A stretch of 64,000 nt of DNA from Clostridium beijerinckii (lineage in GTDB: Bacteria > Bacillota > Clostridia > Clostridiales > Clostridiaceae), in contig NZ_CP073653.1 in assembly GCF_018223745.1 (NCBI RefSeq), forward strand, positions 1,417,001 through 1,481,000, given 5' to 3'. The notes beneath the pieces were generated by a model that was not told where the DNA came from, made no database searches, and worked only from the letters and a program-made list of their open reading frames with translations. How positions within the stretch are numbered: the stretch's first letter is position 1; each line of letters starts with the position of its first letter. A program made the translations under genes and the position numbers. Shown in pieces: positions 45,272 through 55,152 of the stretch.

Positions 45272-45979
45272 ATGGATAAATATATTTTAAATAATAATGA
45301 GAAAGAAAAGGAAGATAAAAATACATCAGAAGCACAGGATAAAATAGAAAATGTAAAAGAACTTGGAAATACTACATTAGCAACTCCAAATAAAAGAATA
45401 CAGGTTTTATCTATAATAGGGCAGATTGAAGGGCATTCTGTACTTCCCCCACAAACAAAAGCCACAAAATATGAACATATTATACCTCAATTAATAGATA
45501 TCGAACAAAATGATGATGCAAAAGGGCTACTCATAGTCTTAAATACAGTTGGAGGAGATGTAGAAGCTGGTTTAGCTATTTCTGAAATGATTCGAAGTAT
45601 GTCAAAACCAACCGTTTCTATAGTAATTGGTGGAGGTCATTCCATAGGAGTACCGCTTGCTACATCAGCAGACTTTTCATTTATAACACCATCTGCAACA
45701 ATGATAGTTCATCCAGTAAGAATGAATGGATTTGTGATTGGAGTATCTCAAACATTTGAATACTTTAAGAAAATGCAAGAAAGAATAAATGAGTTTATAG
45801 TTAGAACATCAAATATAAAACCAGATACTTTAGAAAGATTCATGCTTCAGACAGATGATTTATTAAATGATGTAGGAACAATGTTAATTGGAAAGCAAGC
45901 AGTTGATTGTGGACTTATTGACCAAGTTGGAGGAATACAGGAAGCTTTAAGCAAACTTAACGAATTAATAGAAAAATAG
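45272..45979 (+). CDS. tepA: Translocation-enhancing protein TepA (ClpP-like)
   Basis: The 235-residue protein has the ClpP/crotonase fold: TVGGDVEAGLAISEMIRSM, the serine in GGGHSIGVPLATSADFSF, and the histidine in MIVHPVRMNG. It corresponds to TepA (YmfB), which aids preprotein export or spore outgrowth in Bacillus and is always placed before spoIIIE. The first 40 residues are charged and poorly conserved. A terminator follows the gene. Confidence 0.92.
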   Translation: MDKYILNNNEKEKEDKNTSEAQDKIENVKELGNTTLATPNKRIQVLSIIGQIEGHSVLPPQTKATKYEHIIPQLIDIEQNDDAKGLLIVLNTVGGDVEAGLAISEMIRSMSKPTVSIVIGGGHSIGVPLATSADFSFITPSATMIVHPVRMNGFVIGVSQTFEYFKKMQERINEFIVRTSNIKPDTLERFMLQTDDLLNDVGTMLIGKQAVDCGLIDQVGGIQEALSKLNELIEK

Positions 45980-45989
45980 TAGCTATTTT

Positions 45990-46028
45990 TAAGGTTATAG
46001 AAAAAATCTATAGCCGATTTTTGTTTTT
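45990..46028 (+). terminator. Terminator after tepA
   Basis: GGTTATAG/CTATAGCC stem (one G-T pair) with an A-rich loop, followed by GATTTTTGTTTTT. Confidence 0.7.
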
Positions 46029-46092
46029 AGTGTTATCTTATTAAAGGAGAATTGCTATTCAATGTAGAAATAAAATTATGAGGTGATTTAAG

Positions 46093-48462
46093 GTGGGTAG
46101 GACTAAAGGCAAACATAGCACTACAAAAAGTAAAAAAGATGAAAACACAATAAATCCAGATATAGTAGGAATAGTGTATATTGCAACAGGAATAATACTT
46201 GGTATAGCAATATACACTTCTTTAGCTGGAATATTATCATCTTTAGCGCAAAGAGTATCATATGTAGTAATTGGAATAGGTGCAAATGCATTGCCTATTT
46301 ATTTAATATATTTTGGATTCCAATATATAAAAACACGAGGAAATATTAAATTAAGCAAGAATTTTTTTGGAATAACTATATTAGTAGCTGTTACCATATT
46401 GACATTTGGAACAATAAACATTCAAAGTTTAGACGGGCAAGGAAGTTTTTTTGAAAATTTTAAGGTCATACTTAATGATAGCGCCCAGACTCCTCATGGT
46501 GGAATAATGGCATATCTCATATGTTATCCAATGTATAAAATTATAGGGGCCCTTGGGACATATATAGTTCTTCTCGCATTTTCAATAATTGCCATCACTT
46601 TGATTTTCGATATTACTCTTTATGATTTAGGGATAAAGGCCTACAATAAAGGTGAAAAAATAAGAAATAGCAGAAGAAGTAGAAAAGTAAGGGATGAGCA
46701 GAAACCAGTTAGAGAGAACTTTATAAATATAGTAGAAAAAGATGATAAAGAAAATGAAAAAGAAGCATTTCTTTCTGGTGTAGAAAAGAAGATAAAAATT
46801 CTAGATTTTATGAAAAATACTAGTGATGATACAGAAATCTCACCTATATCAAAAGCTGAAGTATCATCAGATATTCAGATAGAGAGTTTTATAGAAAAAC
46901 CTACGCAAAGTCATACTAAGAAGAAAGAAAACTTAGGTAATGATGTTAAGGAAGTAGTAAATAAAGAGATACAAGAACATATAATGGAACAAAAAGAAAC
47001 TAAGGAGTATAAACATCCAAGCCTTGAATTATTAAAATTAAATTCAAATACAAAACTTAATAGCAGTGACAAAAAAGAATTAATAGAGAATGCTAATAAG
47101 CTTGAAGAAATATTATCTAATTTTGGAGTAGATGCCAAGGTTACTCAAGTTACAAAAGGTCCATCAGTTACGAGATTTGAACTTCAGCCAAGTCCGGGTG
47201 TCAAAGTTAGTAAGATTGTAAATCTATCTGATGATATAGCTTTAGGGTTAGCAGCTTCTGGGATAAGAATAGAAGCACCAATTCCAGGTAAGGCGGCAGT
47301 TGGTATAGAAGTTCCAAATGGAAAACAAAAACCAGTCTTTTTAAGAGAAGTTCTAGAAAATGATGAATTTATCGAGTCTAAGAAAAAGCTTGCATTTGCT
47401 TTAGGAAAAGATATATCAGGAAAATGTGTTGTGGGAGATTTGAGTAAGATGCCACATACACTGATTGCAGGGGCAACAGGTTCTGGTAAGAGTGTATGCA
47501 TAAACTCTCTTATAATAAGCCTATTATATAAGTATAATCCAGAAGAAGTTAAACTTTTAATGGTAGATCCAAAGGTTGTTGAGTTAAATGTTTATAATGG
47601 AATACCACATCTTTTGATTCCAGTTGTTACAGATCCTAAGAAAGCGGCAGCAGCTTTAAATTGGGCAGTAAATGAAATGACCAATAGGTATAAGCTCTTT
47701 GCAGACTCTGGAGTTAGAAATATGGAGTCGTATAATGAATTATTTAATAAGGGTATAATAGAACAAAAACTGCCATATATAGTTATTATAGTAGATGAGC
47801 TTGCTGATCTTATGATGGTATGTCCTAATGATGTAGAAGATTATATTGGAAGATTAGCACAAATGGCAAGAGCTGCAGGTATGCATTTAGTTATAGCAAC
47901 TCAAAGACCATCAGTTGATGTAATAACAGGGGTAATTAAAGCTAATATTCCATCTAGAATATCATTTGCAGTATCATCTCAAATTGATTCTAGAACTATC
48001 TTAGATGGATCCGGAGCGGAAAAATTGTTAGGAAAAGGTGACATGTTATATTATCCAGTGGGAGAAAGTAAGCCTCTTAGAGTTCAAGGCTGCTTCATAT
48101 CGGAGGAAGAAGTAGAGCAAGTTGTATCGTTTATTAAGAGTGAACAGGGTGATACTAAGTATGAAGAAGATATAATTGATCATATTAATAATGCGTCAGA
48201 TTCAAAATCTGTGGATGCAAATGATAGTAATGACGATGTTGATGAATTACTTAATGAGGTGATAAATGTTGTAGTTGAGTATGGTCAGGCATCAACTTCG
48301 TTTATTCAAAGAAAGTTCAGAATAGGGTTTAATAGAGCTTCTAGAATAATGGATCAATTAGAAGAACGGGGGATTATATCGGAAAAGGATGGAAGTAGAC
48401 CAAGGCAGGTGCTTATTACTAAGCAGCAGCTATTAGAAGATGAACATGAAGAGGAAAATTAA
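46093..48462 (+). CDS. spoIIIE: DNA translocase FtsK/SpoIIIE
   Basis: The 789-residue motor pumps DNA through division and sporulation septa. Four hydrophobic segments occupy about residues 25-190. A charged linker follows to about 320. The RecA-like motor shows Walker A GATGSGKSV from residue 460, VDPKVVELNVYNGIPHLL, IVIIVDELADLMM (Walker B), and MARAAGMHLVIATQRPSVDVITG. The C-terminal gamma winged helix (about 725-785, QASTSFIQRKFRIGFNRASRIM) reads chromosome polarity. GTG start with AGGTGA upstream. Confidence 0.97.
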   Translation: MGRTKGKHSTTKSKKDENTINPDIVGIVYIATGIILGIAIYTSLAGILSSLAQRVSYVVIGIGANALPIYLIYFGFQYIKTRGNIKLSKNFFGITILVAVTILTFGTINIQSLDGQGSFFENFKVILNDSAQTPHGGIMAYLICYPMYKIIGALGTYIVLLAFSIIAITLIFDITLYDLGIKAYNKGEKIRNSRRSRKVRDEQKPVRENFINIVEKDDKENEKEAFLSGVEKKIKILDFMKNTSDDTEISPISKAEVSSDIQIESFIEKPTQSHTKKKENLGNDVKEVVNKEIQEHIMEQKETKEYKHPSLELLKLNSNTKLNSSDKKELIENANKLEEILSNFGVDAKVTQVTKGPSVTRFELQPSPGVKVSKIVNLSDDIALGLAASGIRIEAPIPGKAAVGIEVPNGKQKPVFLREVLENDEFIESKKKLAFALGKDISGKCVVGDLSKMPHTLIAGATGSGKSVCINSLIISLLYKYNPEEVKLLMVDPKVVELNVYNGIPHLLIPVVTDPKKAAAALNWAVNEMTNRYKLFADSGVRNMESYNELFNKGIIEQKLPYIVIIVDELADLMMVCPNDVEDYIGRLAQMARAAGMHLVIATQRPSVDVITGVIKANIPSRISFAVSSQIDSRTILDGSGAEKLLGKGDMLYYPVGESKPLRVQGCFISEEEVEQVVSFIKSEQGDTKYEEDIIDHINNASDSKSVDANDSNDDVDELLNEVINVVVEYGQASTSFIQRKFRIGFNRASRIMDQLEERGIISEKDGSRPRQVLITKQQLLEDEHEEEN

Positions 48463-48613
48463 TTAATAATGTCTAAAAAGTTTAAAGCTATAGTTTTAGA
48501 TTAATTATGAAATAAAATTAAACATTATGTTAACTTTTTTAATTTAACTCTTTTGAGGTAAAATAATAAGTGATTTTTATGAGATTTGGGAGTAGTATAT
48601 GTATAATAGCAAC

Positions 48614-48643
48614 TTGTAAAATGTAGTTCTAATTTGTTATAAT
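48614..48643 (+). promoter_or_regulatory. Sigma-A-type promoter for rimO-pgsA
   Basis: TTGTAA (48614-48619) and TATAAT (48638-48643) with 18-bp spacing. A perfect inverted repeat GTTCTAAT/ATTAGAAC (48626-48633 with 48651-48658) spans the -10 box and could be an operator or an early mRNA hairpin. Confidence 0.55.
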
Positions 48644-48676
48644 TAAGACTATTAGAACGTAGGAGGATATAAGAAG

Positions 48677-50074
48677 TTGAGCGAAATTAAAATAGAAATA
48701 GCGAAGAATAGAGAACAATATAATGAAGAGGCTTCAAGCAAGTATAAAGTTGGAATGGTAAGCTTAGGCTGTGATAAAAATAGAGTTGACTCAGAGATAA
48801 TATTAGGTAAGATGAGTGATGAATATGAGATAACTAATAACCCCAAGAACGCAGATATAATTATAGTGAATACATGCGGATTTATAGAGAGTGCCAAACA
48901 AGAATCCATTGACACAATTTTAGAGATGGCTAATTATAAAATTAATTATAAATGCAAACTGCTTATAGCTACAGGGTGTCTTACTCAAAGATATGGAGAA
49001 GAGTTGAAGACATTAATACCTGAAATAGATATAATGCTTGGAGTTAATGACTATAATAAAATAAATGAAATCATAACTGAATTTATAGATGGAAATAAAT
49101 TAGCAACAGAACTTTTGAATTATTCCGATGAAAACATTAATGAAGGAAAGAGAATTATTACAACTCAAAGGGAGAGTGCATATATAAGAATAGCAGAAGG
49201 ATGCAATAATTTTTGCACATATTGTATAATTCCTAAGATAAGGGGAAAATTTAGAAGTAGGAAGATGGAAAATATTATAAATGAAGCAAGAGATTTGAGT
49301 GAGAGTGGAGTAAAGGAAATTATACTTATAGCTCAAGACACTACTTTATATGGAAGCGATATTTATGGGAAAAAGAATCTGCATGTTCTTCTTAAGGAAT
49401 TATCCAAAATTGAAGGAATTGAATGGATAAGGGTGCTTTATTGTTATCCAGAAGAGATATATGATGAACTTATAAACGAAATTGCTTGCAATGAAAAAGT
49501 TGTAAAGTATTTAGATATACCTATTCAACATATAAGCGATAAGATTTTAAAACTTATGGGAAGAAAAACTAGTAAAAAAGATATAATTAATAAAATACAA
49601 ATTTTAAGAGAAAGAGTTCCTGAAATTGTTATAAGAACAACATTTATAGTAGGATTTCCAAACGAAACTGATGAAGATTTTAATGAAATTATTGATTTCT
49701 TAAAGGAACATAAGCTTGAGAAAGTAGGTGCATTTACTTATTCTCAGGAAGAAGATACTCCAGCTGCTAAAATGGATGGGCAAATAGATGAAGAAATTAA
49801 GGAAAAAAGAGAAGAAGATTTAATGCTTTTACAAAAGAATATTTCAGAAGAAATAAATAAATTGAAAATTGGAAAGTTATATGATATTCTTGTTGAGGGA
49901 TATAATGGAAAGTGCTATTATGGAAGAAGCTATGAAATGGCTCCTGATATAGATGCAAATGTATTATTTGAATCAAATGCAAAAATAGAAAATGGTGAAT
50001 TTGTAAAGGTAAAAATAGTAGAGACTATGGATTATGATTTAGTGGGAGTTGTTGTTGATGAATCTTGCAAATAA
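48677..50074 (+). CDS. rimO: Ribosomal protein S12 methylthiotransferase RimO
   Basis: RimO (465 aa) adds a methylthio group to Asp of S12 using two Fe-S clusters. The N-terminal UPF0004 domain has [30 protein letters not shown] and [10 protein letters not shown] with three cluster cysteines. The radical SAM motif is [12 protein letters not shown]. The TRAM domain ends the protein. Start is a TTG with AGGAGG 10 bp upstream, giving a 20-residue charged N-terminal extension; the family core begins at [10 protein letters not shown]. Confidence 0.94.
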   Translation: MSEIKIEIAKNREQYNEEASSKYKVGMVSLGCDKNRVDSEIILGKMSDEYEITNNPKNADIIIVNTCGFIESAKQESIDTILEMANYKINYKCKLLIATGCLTQRYGEELKTLIPEIDIMLGVNDYNKINEIITEFIDGNKLATELLNYSDENINEGKRIITTQRESAYIRIAEGCNNFCTYCIIPKIRGKFRSRKMENIINEARDLSESGVKEIILIAQDTTLYGSDIYGKKNLHVLLKELSKIEGIEWIRVLYCYPEEIYDELINEIACNEKVVKYLDIPIQHISDKILKLMGRKTSKKDIINKIQILRERVPEIVIRTTFIVGFPNETDEDFNEIIDFLKEHKLEKVGAFTYSQEEDTPAAKMDGQIDEEIKEKREEDLMLLQKNISEEINKLKIGKLYDILVEGYNGKCYYGRSYEMAPDIDANVLFESNAKIENGEFVKVKIVETMDYDLVGVVVDESCK

Positions 50075-50648
50075 GTTAACCTTAATTAGAATATTTTTGG
50101 TTCCTGTATTTTTAGTATTTATAGCAGTTAAAGATATACCATATGGAAGTTTTATTGCTACATTTATATTTATTTTAGCTTCATTAACGGATAAGTTAGA
50201 TGGGTATATTGCTAGATCTAGAAATCAAATAACTAACTTTGGAAAATTTATGGATCCTTTAGCAGATAAATTATTAGTTACTGCGGCGTTAATTTCTTTA
50301 GTTGATTTACAGGTAGTACCAGGATGGGCAGCCGTAGTTATAATTGCACGAGAATTTGCTGTTTCAGGTTTAAGATCAATAGCGGCAGCGCAAGGAAGAG
50401 TTATAGCAGCTAGCTGGTGGGGAAAAATTAAAACGGTTATACAAATTATAGCAATAATTTTATTATTATTAAAAGTAAATATTCATGATGCAAGGCTGTT
50501 AAAAATTTTTGTAATAGACAATTATTATTTGAAAGGATTTTTTAAATTCGCTCCAATGATAATGCTTATGATTGCGGTTATAGTAACCCTGCTTTCAGGT
50601 TACGATTACTTTAAAAAGAATAAGGAAGCTGTTTCTTACGATAAATAA
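50058..50648 (+). CDS. pgsA: CDP-diacylglycerol-glycerol-3-phosphate 3-phosphatidyltransferase
   Basis: PgsA (196 aa) makes phosphatidylglycerol phosphate from the CDP-diacylglycerol supplied by CdsA. The CDP-alcohol phosphotransferase motif is complete: [27 protein letters not shown], with the DxxDG(x)2AR(x)8G(x)3D(x)3D pattern. About five membrane segments. The ATG at 50058 gives the family start [12 protein letters not shown]; a TTG at 50049 is less likely. Overlaps rimO by 17 bp. Confidence 0.96.
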   Translation: MNLANKLTLIRIFLVPVFLVFIAVKDIPYGSFIATFIFILASLTDKLDGYIARSRNQITNFGKFMDPLADKLLVTAALISLVDLQVVPGWAAVVIIAREFAVSGLRSIAAAQGRVIAASWWGKIKTVIQIIAIILLLLKVNIHDARLLKIFVIDNYYLKGFFKFAPMIMLMIAVIVTLLSGYDYFKKNKEAVSYDK

Positions 50649-50695
50649 AATATATAAGATCCATGTTTAGAAATATAAAAAAATGGATATGAATT

Positions 50696-50737
50696 AAAAA
50701 GGTTCCTTCTTTGCTAGCAAAGAAGGGGCTTTTCTTA
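50696..50737 (+). terminator. Terminator after pgsA
   Basis: The palindrome CCTTCTTTG-CTAG-CAAAGAAGG, extended outward by AAAAGG/CTTTT-type pairs, gives a stem of about 16 bp ending in CTTTTC. Confidence 0.8.
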
Positions 50738-50819
50738 GAATTAATTATTGACTATGGTTTGTAATTAATTTATAATAAATATAGAACATAAGTTCGATGG
50801 AAGGGAGTTAATTAGTATT

Positions 50820-51905
50820 ATGGGAATTATAAATGCAGAAAAGTTAAAAGCAATTGAAAGTGCTATGAGTCATATAGAAAAACAATTTGGTAAAGGATCA
50901 GTAATGAAATTGGGTGATCACAATATTTCTAACATGGATGCTATATCAACAGGATGTTTAGATTTAGATATAGCTCTTGGAATTGGAGGAGTACCTAAAG
51001 GTAGAATTATTGAAATTTATGGACCAGAAAGTTCAGGAAAAACTACAATTGCGCTTCATATAGCGGCAGAATCACAAAAGAAAGGTGGAGCAGTAGGATA
51101 CATAGATGCAGAACATGCATTAGATCCTAGTTATGCCCAAAAACTTGGAGTTGATGTAGATAGCTTAATAATTTCTCAACCTGATACAGGGGAACAAGGA
51201 CTTGAAATAGCTGAGGCATTAGTCCGTTCTGGAGCTATTGATGTTTTGGTAGTAGACTCAGTTGCGGCTTTAGTACCTAAAGCTGAAATTGAAGGAGAAA
51301 TGGGAGATTCACATATTGGTCTTCAAGCAAGACTTATGTCACAGGCGTTAAGAAAGCTTGCAGGAACAATAAATAAGACTAATTGTGTTGCTATATTTAT
51401 TAACCAATTAAGAGAAAAAGTTGGGGTTATGTTTGGTTCGCCAGAAACAACAACTGGAGGAAGAGCATTAAAATTCTATGCATCAGTAAGACTTGATATT
51501 AGAAGAATAGATTCTATAAAACAAGGGGATTCAATAATAGGTAACAGAACAAGAATAAAGGTCATGAAAAATAAAGTTGCACCACCATTTAAACAAGCAG
51601 AATTTGATATTATGTATAATGAGGGTATATCAAGATGTGGTAATATAGTAGATGTTGGAGTAAAAGAAGAGATTGTTCAAAAGAGTGGCGCTTGGTTTTC
51701 TTATGGAGATATAAGATTAGGTCAAGGAAGAGAAAATGCTAAATTATATCTAAAAGAAAATCCTGAAGTGGCATTAGATATAGAAAATCAAATTAGAGAA
51801 AAGTATAATCTTCCACCTGCAGAACTATTTAAGGCAGCTGCACCAGAGGGAGCTAAAGAAAATATAAGCGATAAAGATGATGTTGCTGTAGATACAAAAG
51901 AATAA
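50820..51905 (+). CDS. recA: Recombinase RecA
   Basis: RecA (361 aa) performs strand exchange and induces the SOS response. The N-terminal polymerisation helix leads to Walker A GPESSGKT (residues 68-75), [33 protein letters not shown] (Walker B and L1), and [26 protein letters not shown] (L2). No intein. GAAGGGAG lies about 10 bp before the ATG. I could not find a clear LexA-type box in the upstream spacer. Confidence 0.98.
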   Translation: MGIINAEKLKAIESAMSHIEKQFGKGSVMKLGDHNISNMDAISTGCLDLDIALGIGGVPKGRIIEIYGPESSGKTTIALHIAAESQKKGGAVGYIDAEHALDPSYAQKLGVDVDSLIISQPDTGEQGLEIAEALVRSGAIDVLVVDSVAALVPKAEIEGEMGDSHIGLQARLMSQALRKLAGTINKTNCVAIFINQLREKVGVMFGSPETTTGGRALKFYASVRLDIRRIDSIKQGDSIIGNRTRIKVMKNKVAPPFKQAEFDIMYNEGISRCGNIVDVGVKEEIVQKSGAWFSYGDIRLGQGRENAKLYLKENPEVALDIENQIREKYNLPPAELFKAAAPEGAKENISDKDDVAVDTKE

Positions 51906-51967
51906 AGAAGATGTAATAAATGGAAAGTTTAAATGTGAATTTACTTCATAATATTTATTAATAAATG

Positions 51968-52010
51968 TATAGCTGCATATATTATGATAACTCATATATA
52001 TGCAGCTATA
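51968..52010 (+). terminator. Terminator after recA
   Basis: Perfect 15-bp arms TATAGCTGCATATAT (51968-51982) and ATATATGCAGCTATA (51996-52010), followed by TTAAGTATTT. The weak T run makes efficiency uncertain. Confidence 0.65.
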
Positions 52011-52059
52011 TTAAGTATTTAACAGCATAATGCAGTATGTAACAGTTATATGCGCAAAC

Positions 52060-52088
52060 TTGACATAATTTTGTTTTTAATATAGAAT
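52060..52088 (+). promoter_or_regulatory. Sigma-A-type promoter for rny
   Basis: Consensus TTGACA (52060-52065) and TAGAAT (52083-52088) with 17-bp spacing; leader of about 105 nt before rny. Confidence 0.75.
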
Positions 52089-52199
52089 AAAAAGGAATAC
52101 TGGTTTATCATATTCCAAATGCAGTGAGAAGAATATGACACCTACTATACTTTCTTGTTAATAATATAATGAGAAAATGATAAATTAGGAGGTGTTTAT

Positions 52200-53741
52200 G
52201 TGGTAACAGCAGTAATGATATTAATAGATGTAATAGTTTTATTAATATTAGGAATAGTGGTTTATAAAACGATTCAAAACATATCAAAAGCAAAGATTGA
52301 ATCGCTTGAAAAAGAAGCAGAAGAAATTCTAGTAAGAGCTAAAAAGGATGCAGAAGCAACTAAAAAAGAAGCAATCCTTGAGGCAAAAGAAGAACTTCAT
52401 AAATTAAGAAATGATTTTGATAAGGAATCTCGTGAGAGAAGAAATGAGATTCAAAGGCTTGAAAGAAGAGTAATTCAAAGAGAAGAAGCACTTGATAAAA
52501 AGAGTGAACTTCTTGAAAAGAAAGACGAAACAATCAATCAAAGAATGCTTGAGGTAGATCAAGTAGAAGCAAGAGTACAGAAGCTTTATGAAGAAAGAAG
52601 AGCAGAACTTGAAAGAATATCGGCTCTATCTAGTGAAGAAGCACGTGAGATTCTTCTAGATGAAATAAGGAAAGAAATTACACACGATGCAGCTTTAATG
52701 ATAAAAGATATTGAAAGTAAGGCAAAAGAAGAGGCAGACAAGAGAGCAAGGGAAGTAATTACAACTGCGATCCAAAGATGTGCTGCCGATCATGTGTCTG
52801 AATCAACTGTACACGTTGTTGCACTACCGAATGATGAGATGAAAGGTAGAATAATAGGTAGAGAAGGAAGAAACATTAGAACCTTGGAAACATTAACAGG
52901 AGTTGATTTAATTATAGATGATACTCCAGAAGCAGTCATTCTTTCTAGCTTTGATCCAATTAGGAGAGAAGTTGCGAGAATGGCACTAGAAAAGTTAATA
53001 GTGGATGGCAGAATACATCCAGCGAGAATCGAAGAGATGGTTGAAAGAGCAACTAAGGACGTGGAAAGTAGTATAAAAGAAGAAGGAGAGCAAGCAGCTC
53101 TTGAAACTAGTGTACATGGACTACATCCTGAAATTATAAGACTTCTTGGTAGATTAAAGTATAGAACAAGTTATGGGCAAAATGTGTTAAAGCATTCCAT
53201 AGAAGTTTCATACTTAGCTGGCTTAATGGCTTCAGAGCTAGGTTTAGATGTTACTTTAGCTAAAAGAGCAGGATTGCTACACGATATTGGTAAAGCTGTG
53301 GATCAAGAGCAAGAAGGGCCTCATGCTCTAATTGGTGGAGATCTAGCTAAAAAGTATCACGAATCGCCATTAGTAATAAATGCAATAGCAGCACATCATT
53401 CAGATGTAGAAATGCAATCTTTAGAAGCAGTACTAGTTCAAGCGGCAGATGCAATATCAGCGGCTAGACCAGGCGCTAGAAGAGAGACATTGGAAGCATA
53501 CATTAAGAGATTGGAAAAGTTAGAGGAAATTGCAAATTCACATGAAGGTGTAGAAAAGTCATATGCCATTCAAGCTGGTAGAGAGATTAGAATTATGGTT
53601 AAACCAGATAAAGTAGATGATGCTGGAACAATTGAATTGGCACGTAATTTAGTTAAGAGTGTCGAGGAAGAACTTGAATATCCAGGACAAATTAAAATTA
53701 ATGTCATAAGAGAAACTAGAGCAGTAGATTTTGCTAAGTAA
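52200..53741 (+). CDS. rny: Ribonuclease Y
   Basis: RNase Y (513 aa) starts mRNA decay from the membrane. It has one N-terminal membrane helix (about 3-25), a long coiled coil (about 30-190), a KH domain ([21 protein letters not shown]), and an HD domain with [23 protein letters not shown] and AAHHSDVE. Start is a GTG with AGGAGGTG upstream. Together with PNPase it forms the Firmicutes RNA-degradation core. A terminator follows. Confidence 0.97.
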   Translation: MVTAVMILIDVIVLLILGIVVYKTIQNISKAKIESLEKEAEEILVRAKKDAEATKKEAILEAKEELHKLRNDFDKESRERRNEIQRLERRVIQREEALDKKSELLEKKDETINQRMLEVDQVEARVQKLYEERRAELERISALSSEEAREILLDEIRKEITHDAALMIKDIESKAKEEADKRAREVITTAIQRCAADHVSESTVHVVALPNDEMKGRIIGREGRNIRTLETLTGVDLIIDDTPEAVILSSFDPIRREVARMALEKLIVDGRIHPARIEEMVERATKDVESSIKEEGEQAALETSVHGLHPEIIRLLGRLKYRTSYGQNVLKHSIEVSYLAGLMASELGLDVTLAKRAGLLHDIGKAVDQEQEGPHALIGGDLAKKYHESPLVINAIAAHHSDVEMQSLEAVLVQAADAISAARPGARRETLEAYIKRLEKLEEIANSHEGVEKSYAIQAGREIRIMVKPDKVDDAGTIELARNLVKSVEEELEYPGQIKINVIRETRAVDFAK

Positions 53742-53748
53742 AAAAAGT

Positions 53749-53790
53749 GAAGTATATTTTGTTAAGTGATGAAATATACTTCGTTTTATT
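53749..53790 (+). terminator. Terminator after rny
   Basis: Perfect 11-bp stem GAAGTATATTT/AAATATACTTC (53749-53759 with 53772-53782) followed by GTTTTATT. Confidence 0.8.
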
Positions 53791-53884
53791 ATAGATTAGA
53801 TGTAATTAATTCATTTAAACTATAATTGAGTATATAAAAACAAAATACCTAGAAATAAAAATATTTTTTAATTTAGTAATTCTA

Positions 53885-53913
53885 AAAGGAATTTTAGGAA
53901 TTATATAGAATAT
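53885..53913 (+). promoter_or_regulatory. Sigma-H-type promoter for spoVS
   Basis: AAAGGAATT then 11 bp then ATAGAATAT fits the sigma-H consensus RNAGGAWWW-N11/12-RNNGAATWW at every defined position. spoVS is sigma-H dependent in B. subtilis, so position and consensus agree. Confidence 0.7.
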
Positions 53914-53961
53914 ATTTAATGTAAACGATTTGTGTATTAAATTCTAGGAGGAATAACAAAA

Positions 53962-54222
53962 ATGGAAGTATTAAAAGTATCAACAAAATCAAATCCTAAT
54001 TCTGTAGCAGGTGCACTAGCAGCTATAATAAAGGAAAAAAATATTGCAGAAATTCAAGCTGTTGGTGCAGGTGCTATAAACCAAGCAGTTAAGGCTATTG
54101 CAATAGCAAGGGGATTTGTTGCACCAAGTGGAAAAGATATAGTATGTGTACCGGCTTTCACAGATATACAAATAGATGGAGAAGAAAGAACGGCCATAAA
54201 ATTAATAGTACAACCTAGATAA
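53962..54222 (+). CDS. spoVS: Stage V sporulation protein S
   Basis: SpoVS (86 aa) is a small Alba-like protein, extremely conserved among spore formers: EVLKVSTKSNPNSVAGALAA, VGAGAINQAVKAIAIARGFVAPSG and FTDIQIDGEERTAIKLIV are all intact. It affects asymmetric division and coat assembly, perhaps by binding nucleic acid. AGGAGG precedes the ATG. It follows rny as in Bacillus (there with ymdB in between). Confidence 0.97.
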   Translation: MEVLKVSTKSNPNSVAGALAAIIKEKNIAEIQAVGAGAINQAVKAIAIARGFVAPSGKDIVCVPAFTDIQIDGEERTAIKLIVQPR

Positions 54223-54265
54223 TTAAAATTATTTCTAAATTATCATATGAGCAATCATTTTTAAG

Positions 54266-54294
54266 TTGAAATTATCAATAAAAACGATTATACT
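54266..54294 (+). promoter_or_regulatory. Sigma-A-type promoter for ptsH
   Basis: TTGAAA (54266-54271) and TATACT (54289-54294) with 17-bp spacing, 50 bp before the ptsH start. Confidence 0.65.
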
Positions 54295-54344
54295 ATAATA
54301 GTTAAATGCTATATTTATTAATTTTTTGTAAAGAGGTGTATATA

Positions 54345-54605
54345 ATGATAGCAAAAGAGGTTACAGTAAAAAATTCATCTGGTCTTCATGCTAGACCAGC
54401 AACATTATTAGTTAAGAAGGCTTCTTCATTTAAATCAGACGTTAGTATAGAATATAACGGCAAGAAAGCAAATGTAAAAAGCTTAATCGGAGTATTATCT
54501 TTAGCAGTAACTAAAGATGCTACTATCAAGGTTGTTGCTTCAGGAGATGACGAAGCTTTAGCAGTAGAAGAAATCGTTAAATTAGTTCAAACTTTAGAAG
54601 ACTAA
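54345..54605 (+). CDS. ptsH: Phosphocarrier protein HPr
   Basis: HPr (86 aa) passes phosphate from enzyme I to sugar permeases. His15 lies in SSGLHARPAT, and Ser46 in VKSLIGVLSL is the HPr-kinase site, so this is true HPr rather than Crh. The ATG at 54345 follows AGAGGTG; an upstream in-frame ATG would add an unrelated hydrophobic stretch. It stands alone without ptsI, as usual in clostridia. Confidence 0.96.
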   Translation: MIAKEVTVKNSSGLHARPATLLVKKASSFKSDVSIEYNGKKANVKSLIGVLSLAVTKDATIKVVASGDDEALAVEEIVKLVQTLED

Positions 54606-54608
54606 TAT

Positions 54609-54651
54609 ACCAAAAAAGGTTCCATATTATTAATATGGAACCTTTTTTGGT
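54609..54651. terminator. Bidirectional terminator between ptsH and the DUF378 gene
   Basis: Perfect 19-bp stem whose arms start ACCAAAAAAGGTTCC, with loop TATTA. A runs on the left arm and T runs on the right let it serve both converging transcripts. Confidence 0.9.
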
Positions 54652-54732
54652 GCATTAGTAGTATAAATATTAAATAATTTATATAAGTATAATTCTTGAT
54701 ATCGATTACTCATGCAGATCTTTAATTAAAGT

Positions 54733-54951
54733 CTAATTCTCATCCATTATTAAATTGCATCTAAATAGCAATGAAACCAAATCTAAGGCACCTAAAAATA
54801 CTGCAATATAGATAAACCTCTCTATTATTGGAATATTCATAGAAATTAATTTTGCTATATTTAGGTTGAACAAACCTATTGTTCCCCAATTTAATGAACC
54901 TATAAGAACTAATAAAAAGGAAAGTTTATCTAAGATACCTATCTTACACAT
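54733..54951 (-). CDS. DUF378 family small membrane protein
   Basis: A 72-residue protein with two hydrophobic segments (about 9-28 and 43-62). The motif LVLIGSLNWGTIGLFNLN followed by a second helix with GALDLVSLL matches the DUF378 family of small membrane proteins of unknown function. GGAGTGAAG lies 6 bp before the ATG on the minus strand. It converges with ptsH and diverges from purB. Confidence 0.85.
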   Translation of the reverse strand: MCKIGILDKLSFLLVLIGSLNWGTIGLFNLNIAKLISMNIPIIERFIYIAVFLGALDLVSLLFRCNLIMDEN

Positions 54952-55093
54952 ATTTCTTCACTCCAATCTTTAATATGATCCTTAGTATATATATATGATT
55001 CTTAGAGACAATAATAACAAAAATGTAAAATAAATTTAAATACAAAAGAGAACAAATAATTCTAAAATTAAATAGGCAAAAATGAAAAAAATA

Positions 55094-55138
55094 TGATATA
55101 ATACGAATGTTAAAAGAAAAAGCATAAAATATATTCGT
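55094..55138 (+). promoter_or_regulatory. purB promoter with inverted ACGAAT boxes
   Basis: Extended -10 TGA-TATAAT (55094-55102) without a clear -35. Directly downstream, ACGAAT (55103-55108) is mirrored by ATTCGT (55133-55138). The pair resembles the inverted CGAA cores of PurR boxes but the spacing is unusual; a leader hairpin is the alternative. Confidence 0.4.
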
Positions 55139-55152
55139 GTGGAGGTTTTTAG

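Noticed and set aside
53845..53951. CCTAGAA/TTCTAGG pair masking the spoVS ribosome site
   Set aside because: The left arm lies upstream of the sigma-H promoter, so it would not be in the main transcript.
55003..55152. Purine or ZTP riboswitch before purB
   Set aside because: None of the conserved aptamer motifs is present.
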